In this document: in pieces, positions 49,605-61,700 of the stretch | How the letters are laid out: the number at the start of each line of letters is the position of its first letter | How positions within the stretch are numbered: the stretch's first letter is position 1 | Origin: Todiramphus chloris collaris | Lineage: Eukaryota; Chordata; Aves; Coraciiformes; Alcedinidae | Assembly: GCA_025345505.1 (NCBI GenBank) | Contig: JANVCC010000030.1 | Coordinates: 14,825,065-14,889,064, forward strand | Direction of reading: 5' to 3' | Length of the DNA stretch: 64,000 bases | Notes under the pieces: model-generated | Seen by the model: the letters and a program-made list of their open reading frames with translations, nothing else | Told to the model about the DNA's origin: nothing | The model's database searches: none | Position numbers and translations under genes: made by a program

Positions 49605-52600
49605 GATGATAAAAGCCTGCCTGAGTGGTCCCCTGCTGGAACTCTCTTGTATGTCAATGCTCTGAGGTCATGTAATTTGTCTGTGTAACAGGGTCTAGTG
49701 TGATCATGGAGCTGCTTGTCCCCAGCCTCTGCTCTGGTTTAGGTTTGCTCCTCATTATGGTTTCCAATGTTCAGCTCTGACTGGTCTGGACACTGATGCA
49801 CTTTGCTGCTCAAATACTACTGAGCAACTCTTTGTACTGGAAGAGACAATCATAATTTCCCTGAACCTACAACACAGTCAGAACCTACAAGTCAGTGAAG
49901 CTGTAACACCAATCCCTAAAGGACAGATAATTGTATTCTGACTTCAGCCTCTACTGCAAATCTGGGCTAGGTGATTTGGTTTGCCACAGTACTGGAGACA
50001 CCTTACAGAGGTATTAGGATGAATCTTATTACTTATAGCTGTACAGAGTAATCAGAGATACTGCTTGTAACTGTGCAGGTTAAAAGGAAAAAAACCCAAC
50101 CTTTTAACCTAAAAATACAATCTATTGACAAGTTCATCAGGCCAGGAAAAGATTTCATGACCCTGAGCAGGAAGTTTAGAACTTACATTGTCTCTCTTGT
50201 GCTGCTGTTAGGGAGGGACAGGTTTAACAAACCATTGCTCTGATCTGCTTGGCACTTCCAATGTCTCCCCAGAGAGAACTTCAGGTTTGGTCCTCAGCTG
50301 AAAAACTATAGTGAGGGTCTCTTATAAACTTTGAGACTGATCAGCTGCTAACTATAAAGAAAGCCCAGACCAAGGAAAATTGGAAGGCTGCTAGCCAGGA
50401 AATATCCTTGGATGGGAAAGGAACTTTCAGGAGTGTAGTTTCAGATCATCAGCTTCTATTAATGGACCTGCTTCTATGGTTTGGAGAACTGGATGCTTGC
50501 AAATAAACTCCAGTGTAAAGGAGAGAAGGAATTTAGTCATGGTGGCTTAAATTCTCTTCTTTTGAACCATGTGAAATTTCAGGAGAACAGGAAGATCTCC
50601 TGGGGGTAATCCCATCTGAGACTCTAGCTGCCTCTGAATTAACAAAGTCCTCAAGTAGTCTAATAGCACAGGATGCAGATGTTTTAGTTCTGGCAAGTAA
50701 CATGAAACTACAGGCCAAGATTATGCTCAGATTTTTTCTTTTTTTTGTCATACATGTTCCTTTTTTTTTTTTTAGGGAAAATAATCAAATGTGAAATGCT
50801 CACCCAGACTGTAAACCTTGTTTAGAAATGTGAATGGGTGTATGTTCTCCTGCTGGCTTGGTAATTTGGTATATGTTAGCACAGTGTAAATACAGTACAC
50901 ATACAGTTTGGCATGGTGTTTATAAGGACATATGGGAACTATCACTTTTATGCAACCTAGCTCTGGGTTTAGTGCTTCTGAAGGGCTTCTGCTTTGATTG
51001 TGAGAGCGCTACACTATGGTGGGAATGAATCACAAAGAGGAGCAAAATGTGCATGTCTTGTAAACACGGCAACATTGAAAGACCCTGATGGATGGGTAAA
51101 TGCTGTTCAAAGCCAATATGAAAAAGAGCAAATGTAAGGTCAGATGACAAAGTCTTGGAAAGGTAGGGCTGAGTGTTTCTTCTGCTGTTTGTGAGAAGAT
51201 CTGAGAGTATTTGCCTGTCATGCCATAGTCATTGATGCTGCTTGTCAGCCTAGACCTGTTCTGGCCAGAAGAGAAATGAGTTGCCACCAACAGATCCTAC
51301 AATGAGCCTGTGTGTTAACTGCTAGTGATTTGCTTGTGCAGCAGAAATATTGGACATCTGTTACCAGCCAGGAAAAAAAAAAAACAACCTAGGAATAAGA
51401 ATATGAATTGCACTGCCTGAATCAATGAATCGAAGTTGCCACAATCTTAATTTACTGCATATGGGATGTTTAGACCAACAGGGTCTTCCTGACCTTTGCT
51501 AATATAACATGTTGCAGATCATCTCCCTGTATCCCATGACAAAAGATGAGTGTATATATGCAAGGCAGAATGCCAGCAAAGGCTTCCCAGTGCTGCTGTG
51601 AGGGTGTTTGCCAGGAGAGAATGGCTGGATGACACCGAGGGTGTACCAGTCCCCAAACTTCAGGGGGTAAAAAAAAAATAGGCAAACAAAAGTTATTTAC
51701 ATAATGGTTGCTGCAGTCTGACTTGGAGGAGATTCCTTCCTGTCCCCAAATCTGGTAATTGGTCTAACTTTGCATGAGTGAGGAAAAACAAATTGATGGA
51801 TCATGTGGGAGGCTTCTCAGTTCTGGGAGGAATCCCAGCACCCCAAACTTCCACACCCCCTTAGCTCACCTACACCAAAGGTTGATCTATGCTCTTTCTG
51901 TCCAAGGTGAGATGCTTTGGGGACCCAAGCTCATAGGTCAGAAGGAGAAAAAAACCACCATCTCTCATGGCCCATTCCACAGCTGGAGCAAGTCAGAAAA
52001 GTCCATTATTCTGCCTTTTGCCTGCAAGGGACAAGAGTGTGTCATTAGGAAGGGTGACAACACAGGATTTTCATTAGGCAAAAGGAAGGTTTCATGCAAG
52101 GCCAAGTTACTTTCATTGCTGTGGAGGCTTCATGGCACTCTACTTCTCGGGTGTGGGCTCAGTCCCCCTATTGAGACTTGTTTATTCCAGAGCTCAGTAG
52201 GTTTCTGGGAAGTGCTGTAATAGCTGGGAGGAGATCCCATGGAGAGGGTGGATTCTCTCAGACACATGCTGTTTAACAATGCCACTGTCTGCAGAGGAAC
52301 AGAAAATAAACAATGCAAAATCCCTGCCGTAAACCATGCAGTGTGCCCCAACACCAGAATATGAATAGCCTCTCAGAAGGTGGTTAGTGCCAAGCAGCTT
52401 TGCTGCTATTGTTTATTGTGGCAGAGGAACTAGAACCAGCTCTACAAAATAGGACGATATTGCCCATTCATAATGGGTTAATAGTTTCTGCAACTGAAAC
52501 TGAAGTATAATGGTTCCTGGTGAAATGGGGGAAACATCTGTAGAAAGCAAGCTTGGAAGCAGTAAGAACTGCAATGAATTAACTTAATTCTATTCGGACA

Positions 52601-52831
52601 TCTCAGGCAGGGAGAGCTGAGGGCCCTGTTTGAATAGCTGTTGCAATTGCATGCAGTAAAAGCTGAGGGACTGTCTCTGAGGACTGATCATCCAGGCAAA
52701 AGCAGCAGGTGAAAGCAGTCAGATGGGAGGGAGCAAAGTGTAGCTGGGTGTCACAGAGCAGCGTGAGTGGCTCTGTGGAGTTAAGTCAGATGAAGGTGAG
52801 AACGTAACATCAGTGCTACCTGCATTTCCAG
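49605..52831. other. Non-coding stretch, nothing recognised
   Basis: No recognisable gene or repeat. T12 near 50761-50774 and A12 near 51374-51385 are simple runs. Short open frames lack family resemblance. Confidence 0.5.
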
Positions 52832-53370
52832 GCGTGTTTTACTTTGGATTACTCTGCTTTGGAGACCAGTCCTTAGGATGGAATGTTGGTGGTTGGAGTG
52901 TATTTGGTGTGCTCTGGCACGTATCTTCCCAGAAGGAGTCCAGGTTGCATTCTTCAAGATCACCCTGTGATGAGAACCAAAGTGCAGTAAGTGGGAAACA
53001 ACTGGGAGATGTGTTTCTAAAGCACCCTGTCTATCTGAATTCAGATGCTTGTGTAGATATGCTCTAGGTATGCTAACATAAGTCTGAAGATGGAAGTAGC
53101 TTCTGGAGCATGTCAGCTGCATATCTGGAAAGCCTAAGAGCATGTGCTTGGGCTCAGAGTGTGCAGGATACCTTGATCCTGCCAATTGTCTTTTGTGTGT
53201 TTATTCTTTGCTTATAGGTCAGTTGAGAGAAGATTGGTTTACTCTTCTATCCACAAGTTGAGGGCAGCCTCTGGGGAATCTGTGGCTTCTGGAAAGCAAC
53301 ATCCTGAGCCTTTGACATGGCCACTGAGACTTATATGTAGACTCTACGGCGTGATTCCAGCTCTTCAGTG

Positions 53371-55671
53371 GTAAGCCTGTGCATTGTCAGTGCCTAGGTG
53401 GTAGTGACTCTCATTTACCCCATACTCATCCATCCTGAGCATTTGCAAGGTCACTTCATGCTGAGAGCAGAGAAGCTACTGCTGTGTGTCTGAGTGAACT
53501 GGAGACAAGAGCTTTCCCCCAGAGAAGACAGGTCACTCTAAAATAAGATAAACAACACCTATGCTAATTGCAGTGGAAAACTGAGAGCAGCTTGTGCTGG
53601 GATGCTGTGTGCTGTCCCTCAGTAGGGATTCAGCAGAGCAGCTGGCTTCTAGGAGCACTCTGGTAAAAAGATGCTCATAAGCAGTGTCTTCTGCACTTCA
53701 GGGCACTTTTAGAGGCATTTTTTTGGAAGATGCTGGGGGCAGCAGTGAGACTGTGAGCCCTGGAGCCTGTTTTCTAGTCACAAATGCATCCTGTAGTGAA
53801 AATCAGTTTATCACCATTTTTTTCCTTTTTTTTTCTTTTTTTCTCCCTAACATGAGACCCACTCAAGGTCATATATGAAGGAGATGTGGATTTTGTGTGA
53901 CAGGAGAGAGGCTGCAGTCTGCATCTGGCTTTCCATCAGGGTTTAGGTACTTGGAATGTTCCCAGCTGCAACATCTCCTGCTATGGCCCTGTGGACCAGT
54001 GCATCTGAACACAGCACAGTGGTGTGTCTGGGACACAGATGGATGTGACCTTGGTGTTGCTCTATACTTAAGTGAGATGTAATAAGTTGGACATTCAGCA
54101 CTTCCTGCCCCAGCTACTGACATGTTCAGCGAGAACAGCCACTAAGGGGATACTTAGAGGTGAGTGGAACAAGATGCTTTTCCCTGAACAACAGCAATAC
54201 AGCCCAGCCCTTTTGCAAGGACAGTGACTTCCAGTAGATATCCAGTTGGGCCATGTCCTAAACTTGGTTGTAAGAAGCTCTCAAAGCTTAGGGCTCCACC
54301 TTAGAGCTCTTCTGTTCCTCCCTAGCAGCAGGCACTGTAATGATTAAAGCTCTAAGAATGAAGATACAAAAGCCTGCAGCTGCTGCAGGTGATTGGAATG
54401 ATTCCTTAGGTCAGACCTACACACCTGGTGCAATGTTACACTTCTGCCAGTGAGTCCCAGTGAGTGTTATCCCAAGGCACATGAATGCTATACAGTTGCT
54501 TCCAGTGTTCATGCCATTCTTGCCAAACCATGTCTGTATTGGCTCCATTTCAAACCAGGTCCTGAAATGAAAAGAGCAAAAATAATGAGGAACCTTTTGG
54601 ACCTGACCTGCCTTTGTGGGAATACATTCTGTTTGTCCTGCAAGCTCTCCAGCAATGAAGAAAGCAAATATGAGCCTGGAAATAGCTTCTCTTGAGTCTT
54701 GCTGGAGTGGATACTAATACTGCTTGCCTTGCTGCAGTTGTGCTCTGAGCTTGCTACCAAGGACAACCATCCATGTATTTCAAGAAAGCCATGTTAAGCC
54801 AGAGCAATGTACCTTTGAAACTATTGAAAGCTCAAGAACTGAAGAAATCTGGATAGAAGACAAATTTGAAAAATAATCCTTGAAGGGTTATTTGGCCTTG
54901 CAGAACAGACCAAATTCTAGTTATTTTAGGAGTAGATATTTCCAATTTATTCTTTCAGGTATCCCTTCACGGAGCTATTAGGCATGCCTGACAGTCTGCT
55001 GCACAGAGTACCTTGCAGAATTGGGGAAATTTTATCTCCCCTCAAACACCAGGGAGGTGAGACATATGGAGACCGAAATCCCCATCCTCAAAGGAATGTA
55101 GATTTGTAGTTTGCACTGGAAACTGGTGGAGATAGCAGGATTTCCCTAGGGTTAGGGTTAAGCTGATTGACTTTTCTGGTATATAGGCATGTAATTGATT
55201 ATCTCAGAGGTTCTGGGAGTTAAGCATTTTGCTTAGATCATGTTTGTAGGGGAGGATGGAAATGAGCTGTTGTCTCCTGAGCCATAACCTTCCCTTCCCT
55301 GAACCACTGCTTGCTGCCCATGATGGTATTTCTTACCCTTGCCTCTGAATCAGCTGATTTAAGCTCTGGGGGAGCCAGGTGGGGAAAATTCTCTGAATTT
55401 GGTAAAGTTATTACAAGCCTCTTCTTTCAGACTCAAAACACAAGACCTTTCTTGTATTTTTCCTGTTATCGCCTTGTTTTCAGCTGTGCAGTTTGGACTG
55501 CCGGGGCTGGCCGTGCCTCTCCTTGCCTAACCTCTCGCAAACAGCCACGAATTCTTTGAAAAGGTCCCTGGCTTTCCCTGCCAGAACTCCTTCATTTTGC
55601 CTTTCCTCCTTGCAAGCAGCTCTGAAGCAGCGCTTTGCTATTCTCTAGGGAGGGGTGGAAGAGGAGAGAAA
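53371..55671. other. Non-coding stretch, nothing recognised
   Basis: No recognisable gene or RNA. A two-unit TTAGGG-like word at about 55148-55160 is too short to be a telomeric repeat. GC content rises towards the CpG patch at 55.84 kb. Confidence 0.5.
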
Positions 55672-55740
55672 GAAATAATAATAAATAATAAAAAAAAAAT
55701 TAAAAAAGGGAAGAAAGAAAAAGAAAACAAAACCAACCCC
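55666..55740. repeat. A-rich low-complexity tract with (AAT)n
   Basis: AATAATAATAAATAAT passes into long A runs and GAAAGAAAAAG. It lies about 100 bases upstream of the CpG patch. There is no retroposon body. Confidence 0.85.
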
Positions 55741-55755
55741 CAAAAAACCCCACCA

Positions 55756-55766
55756 AAAGTAGGTCA
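55756..55766 (+). promoter_or_regulatory. ROR/REV-ERB response element (perfect word)
   Basis: AAAGTAGGTCA fits the RORE consensus at all positions: A/T-rich 5' flank, T, then AGGTCA. It lies about 80 bases upstream of the CpG-rich segment and about 200 bases from the splice donor. About one such match is expected by chance in a window of this size, so only its position makes it interesting. Confidence 0.3.
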
Positions 55767-55834
55767 TGGTGTCACTTAAGGCAGCCGAGCTAAAAAAACT
55801 GTGGGATTGGAAAAGCTGAATTCCCAGCTGTGCG

Positions 55835-55964
55835 GGATGACCAGGGATGAAAGGATCGCTCGGGAGCTCGGCAGGTGGAGGAGCGCGGCTCGGCTCGGTG
55901 CTGCGGGGCCAGCGGAGCTGCCGCCTCCCGCTGCCGGGGGCCGCTGCGCCCTCTCCTGGCACAG
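55835..55964 (+). promoter_or_regulatory. Small CpG patch with strong splice donor: putative first exon
   Basis: About fifteen CpGs fall in 125 bases, after several kilobases with few. The segment ends in GGCACAG|GTGAGT, a near-ideal splice donor at 55965 on the plus strand. A TATA box is absent. An ATG at 55837 opens a frame of 42 codons plus two bases up to the donor (MTRDERIARELGRW at its start), without family resemblance. A first exon of a long non-coding RNA, or an alternative first exon of a gene beyond the right edge, would fit. The start site could lie anywhere in about 55780-55860. Confidence 0.4.
55946..55959 (-). promoter_or_regulatory. CTCF-like motif
   Basis: On the minus strand the word CCAGGAGAGGGCGC matches the CTCF core at 13 of 14 positions. 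It overlaps the CpG patch and lies within twenty bases of the splice donor. It has the same orientation as the motif in the 30-kb island. Confidence 0.35.
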
Positions 55965-56074
55965 GTGAGTCTCAGCCCTTCCCCTCCTTTGCAAAAGCCT
56001 TCTTTGCTCTAGCAAGAAATGGTGGTGTTTGTTTGGGGTTTGTGTTTGTGTTTGGCTTTTTATGGCTTTCTCCA

Positions 56075-56085
56075 CCCCCCCCCCC
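56075..56085. repeat. C11 homopolymer
   Basis: Eleven C followed by GCCCCG, a short run in the putative first intron downstream of the CpG patch. Length is uncertain for technical reasons. Confidence 0.8.
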
Positions 56086-56545
56086 GCCCCGCTCAGCCCA
56101 AATAGCCATGCAGAAAGCATGAGACACGCATGGAAAATCACTCTCAGCAGTCTCCAAAGCCTTGGTTGCTAATAATTTTATTTATTTTCTTTTTACCCTC
56201 TGAATTGTATAGATTTACGAGTCCCCCTGGTTTATTTCATTTGTGTTTTATTTTTTTTCAGAACTAACATATGAAAAAGAAGGGGGGTTTATGCCCTCCA
56301 GCTCTCTTGACTCTCACCCAGCATTACTCACTGGGCCTGGAATAGATCTGTTTGGAAGATGGACTTGAGCCTGGCCTTTATCTCTGAGGCAGGATTTTAA
56401 GCCACCCTGGTGGCTTATTGAGAGAGATTCAGGTCTGGAGATGTAGTGATGTACCCCTGTGATCACCCCTTAATTTAGGGTACTTTTATAACTTGGTGTG
56501 ATGATCTCTGCTTGCATAATTTAGAATTTTAACCTGTTTAAAGAC

Positions 56546-56566
56546 AAAAAAAAAAAGGGGGGGGGG
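56546..56566 (+). repeat. A11G10 purine tract
   Basis: Eleven A are followed directly by ten G, preceded by GAC and followed by TAGG. It is a pure purine tract on the plus strand. Confidence 0.85.
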
Positions 56567-58693
56567 TAGGAGGCAACCTCAGAAGACAAAAGTGTTTCAA
56601 AGCAATGCCTGCTGAGAGAGTTTGGGGTGCTAATCTCTTGCAGTATTCCTGTAGGCATAGTGATGGGTTTTGTTTTTTTTACCAGCCTGTTTATAACATT
56701 GCCATTGTCACTCAAGACAAATTGACTTTGAATTTGTCCTGGGTTAACATGTGCTGCAGGGCTTCTAGTCTTTCAAAGCAAATGCAGCAAGAATATGGTA
56801 TAACCACTCGCCTTTTCACCAGGTTAAAACGCCCAACCTCTCAACTGTTGTGGGAGGCAAGAGAGCGCTCCGGGGTTCATGGAAAGCTCCAAACCTCAAA
56901 GCCTAGAAATGAGGGTTGTTTTTGGATTTGAAGGGCGCTGCTTGTCTCCGAGTTACCAGTCTTATTTATTAGAGGAAATGGAGTCAGCACATGGTGCTCA
57001 CCTATGTAGGATACTGTTGCCTCCCCTACCCACACGGTGTGGGCTGAAAATAGTTTGAATCGGAGTACATTTCAACAGTCCATTTAATGCTTATCTCAGC
57101 TGGAGTTTCCAGAACTTGTGTATTTTGCAAGCAAATATCCCAACTTTCATCTTGCAGTATTTGGAAGCATAGCATGATTATGTGGCTGTTACAACCCTTG
57201 TGAGACTGGGATATGGGAATGGTGGTGTTTGGGGTAGTGAGTGGGGTGAAGAGAGCTTTTGAAAGCAGCAGTAGATAAACTCGTGTCAAAGCAGAGGTGG
57301 TGTTCACATTGCAACCTCAAAGGTCTTTACGTCTTCTATTAGAGTGACCTTCATTATTTCCAAGGTTATAAATCCAATTGGGATACTGAATGGGATTCAC
57401 CTACAACCAAGAATTGTGTTTTAATATTCATCCTAGTACCTTCAACTATTAATCAAATGTTTAAGAGGCTGCTTGATGCCACTTTTTATTTCTACTCTTC
57501 TGTTCCTGGTGGTCAGGAGGCATCCTGATATTCGGTGTTTCAGCATTTCAGAGAGCTCTTGTGACAAATCACCTCTCTTTAATTTCTTTCTTCTCTTGTT
57601 TTTTAAATGCTAGGGGTTGCAACAAAGCCTGCTTGCTGTCAACTGCTTGACTGGATTCTAAATACTGACCCACATCCAAAATTTGCAGTTGGTTCCATTT
57701 ACTGCAATGGATGGAACTAATTCTCTGAATCCAAGTACAACTAGATGAATCTAGATCATAATTCTGGGCTTTGCACCCTAAAAATATGAAGTTTGTTTTC
57801 CTTTATCTTCTGATTCTATTGAGTAATAATAGTCCAGCCTTTTCTGTTCAAAATCTGTTACGAGCCACCTCAAAGGCCAAGGACGCCTATAAAGAAAGAG
57901 CGTGACAACCCATGAGGGAACAGCACATCTTGCGAAACCAAAATGGTAGAGGAAGGTGGCACACTTAGGAAACCTGTGAACAATCCTTTTTTTATTATTA
58001 TTTTTTAAAATTTTTCCCTTATACTCTGGCTTTTATAGTTTAACCCACACTGGATTGTATTCATTACCTGTTGACTCTACCTGTTATGAAGTGCATGGCA
58101 ATGGTTTTGTGCACTTGTTTTCCTCTAGACAGCAGCTTAACCAGTGCTTTGGGCTGCAGAAGTGATGCAGGTTCTGTGTAGTACCTTTTTCAGCACTGGG
58201 ATAACTCTGAGGCCAATACTTCTATGCTGGTATGGAAAGAACAAAAGACTGCTTAATACCTGCAGCAAGTCTGGGTTTGGTGTTCTCAGTCCTGAGAGAT
58301 GGCTCCTCTGTCAACAACCCCAGCACAAACTGGAGAATGACGCTGCTCTCTCTTTAGTATGGAAGAGAGCTCAACTCTGATTCAGTAGTATCAAGCTGAA
58401 AATTTGAGGAGCCTAGAACATTTATGTTAGTTACTGTCCTGCTAAAATAAAAACCTGAACTCATGAGTGACCTTATGGTAAGACTTGAATGGCTTGTTTG
58501 CTTTTTGGGACTGATTCATAAAATAGGCCCAGAGGAAACAGCCAGGAACACATGCTATTCATAATAATGCCTCTAGAGACTAGCTAATTTCTTTTTCTCT
58601 TCCAAGGGTATTGTCAGGCTTCAGTGCACTTAAGAAGTGACCTGGCACATAGAGCACAGATAACTTAATGAAAGGATGAAGAGATTCTCCCTG

Positions 58694-58711
58694 CCCCCCC
58701 CCCCCCCCCCC
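58694..58711. repeat. C18 homopolymer
   Basis: Eighteen consecutive C between CCCTG and AAACAAAGG. Long C/G homopolymers are rare in vertebrate DNA, and the exact length is unreliable. Confidence 0.85.
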
Positions 58712-61700
58712 AAACAAAGGACGATGATGACTTCCAATTAAACTTCCTTCTAAATTGGGATTCTTTTTAACATCCCTTACTGTATATTCGAAGAGCCTTG
58801 CCTGCTTGCTCCAGATCTTGAAGAACAGAAGATATCTGGAGTTGCCATGTAGCTGCAGGAGAATGAACAAATCTTGAATTTATGAAGAACCATGAGTACT
58901 TGTGGTGTGAGGAGGGCCAGCTATAATTCTTTTACTCTACACAATCCTGGGGAAACAGCTGGAGCATTATGTGCAATTTGCTGGTTACATTTCAGGGTAG
59001 ATGTGGACAATGGGGAGATGCCAAAGGAGAACAGGGAGAACAATTGTAGATCTTGAAAGCATAACCTCAAAACAAGGAGAGAGGAAAAAAGCTGACTAAA
59101 CTGGAGGGTAGGAAAGAACACACTTAAATTGTAACAAGAAAGAGCAAGGCTGGACATTTAAGAAAGCTTACTAGTGGCAAAGATATTGATGAAGTAGTTT
59201 GAAGTATCTGGGAATATCATGGGGCTCTTCAACACTATAAATTTTTAAGATTAAGTTTCTAACAACTAATGCATCCTTCAGACTTAAGTCATGGGAAACT
59301 GATCCACACCATCTTTGCAAACCTTAAGCCTTAGAATAGAAAAAATATTTTATCTTAAGCTAAGCTACCAGCTCTATTGACTTCAGTAAAATTTGGACTG
59401 TGTTTGCAGATACCACAAGGAGACAGTAGACTAGGCAAAGATGCCCAAGGAGTTGATGCCTGAGACCTTGGCTGAGATGGGTGCTTTGAAATCATGTAAG
59501 AGGAAGTGGAGTTACTTAGTCAAAATGTAATTCTCATTGTGTTTAGTCCCCATTAACCCCAGAGGGAAAAGTTAACTGGTTTTCCCAACACTGATGCTTA
59601 TTAGACTATGAAATAATTTTTTCCCTCTGGGAGATATTTAGAAGTGATTTGGACAAAGTGCTGGAAAATGTAGGGTCCTGTATACTTTGGAGACAACAAG
59701 TTCTGTACAGTGAGGGCAACCGAACTGGATTCAGTTTCTTAATTTGTCACTCATTTGTGTTCTTTTGTTGAGTTTTATTTTGAGATCTTCTGTTGGGAAG
59801 AGCAAGAAGTGCTGAGATACCCTGACTGGGTCCTACAGCCCTTCAGGCCCTGTAGTTCTACTCTTGTTTTCTAGTTTCAAGCCAGTGTTTCATGTATGCT
59901 GTGTGTGCAGTTTAGCAATGGTGATGCTAAAACAATAGACTTAAGCACATAAATACCTGTGTTTGGAATTCAGTAGTTAAAAGTCTATAACAAAACTGTG
60001 GGTCAGCGTTTAGGCTTAGGTACTCTGGCAAAGTGCTTATATCTCAGCTGACTCCCTGCTGCTTTGCTTTTAGAAGGCAGCATGACATCTGTAACAGCTG
60101 TATGGGGGGTTATTTCCATCACTCAGCCATAAAAGAAACAGCAGTGTAATGGGAATGGTGCCTTTTCTTGCATATTGGTCTAAAGTAGGTCTCAAAGCAA
60201 GCCATGCCAAAACTTTTGCATTACCTATAGAGATATCTCTTCAGGAATTTACCCAGAGCCCTGTTCCAAGACCTTTTTTCTGAGTGGCATGGTAGGCATG
60301 CAGTCTGGTATCATCTGGCTCATGAAAAACCTTGTTAATCTTTTTCAGAAAATAGCTTAAACCTGTTTTTTGTGTGCTGTTTTGGGGCTTTTTTCTTATT
60401 ATTCTCACACATCACTCTGAAGTGCACTGTTTTGATTATTGGCATGGTTAAGCAAGCAACACCACTTACTTTGCATTTAGCATGTCCTTTCCAGGTTGAA
60501 ACTAAGGAGAGGGATTGCAGGCTTGCCTTGACTTCTCTGCCTGCACCCAAACAAACTCAAACTCTGAAGACATTTAAACAAGGGTCAAGATACGTGTATC
60601 AAAAAATTGTTATAACGCTCCAAATACTCCTGCATCAGTTGCTCAGAATCAGAGGTTGGAATTTAGGCTGATGGAGGGATTTCTTTTGCGTGCAGCTGAG
60701 GGTAAAATATAAATGGATCTGAAGGGACTCTAGAAAGCAGAAAAATGATCTGATCTGGTTTATTCTAGTGTTCCCATTTGGGAAAGGCAAAGCCATGGAA
60801 CCCATCAGAAAGTCTTTTCTGTTTCCTAGATTTGTGAAGCCAATACTTCTGGGTATTTAAATTATTTGACTGGCTTTGGCTAACTTATTTTGTTCACAGC
60901 TTCCTTAGTGTCTGGTTTGGGTCTAATCAATCTGTGCAGTCCTTCAACTTTCAGTCTTTCTTAGAAATCTGTGTAATGTAGGGATAGAAGCAGCAAGGTT
61001 TTTCTAGCTCAGAGTGACACTGTACCAATATTAACATTTGAATGTGTGATCATGCTGGCTCGGTATACACAGCATAAGTATTTTTCTTCTGTCCAATGCA
61101 TTACTTATTAATGAGATGTGCTGTATAAAACAGTACCATTATATTTCTCCAATCTGGAAACCTTATTGTGATGTTAACTTACACACTCCAGCCAAGACTT
61201 AGAATAAAATTCTGTAAGCAAATGATCCTGTATCTTGGTGCTAATGTTGTATGACACCCATAGCCATTGTATCAACAGCTCATGAGCAAAATTCTAAATT
61301 TCTGTAGTAAGTACAAGCATCCTTCTTAGTGTCATGGTTTATTTCTTCTGGGACTTGCTAGAAGCCAAGCTAAGCCTGCTATTTCCAAAACCATCAGTCA
61401 GAAATTAATGAATCAATAAAGTAAATAACCCACTGCTTATTTCCTGAAACAAAGAGCACCTGTAATGTAGAAGGGGTAGCTGCCTGGCAGGAGGCTGGCA
61501 GCATTCTCCAACATATAGGAGTGTTGGGACTGGGAAGAGAGCTAGGGACAAGTGGATACACAGAACCAAGTGTAAATGTGGTTTGGGCTATGAGACCTTT
61601 TTGTCGGGTGTTGGTGCCTCTTCAATGCCTCTCTTTCAGCTCCTTGATAATAAGCCCATGTTCATGTGGGATCTGACCTCGGTGGAGGTTAACACTTCTA

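Noticed and set aside
55148..55160. Two TTAGGG-type units (interstitial telomere?)
   Set aside because: Two units are well within chance, and there is no longer array.
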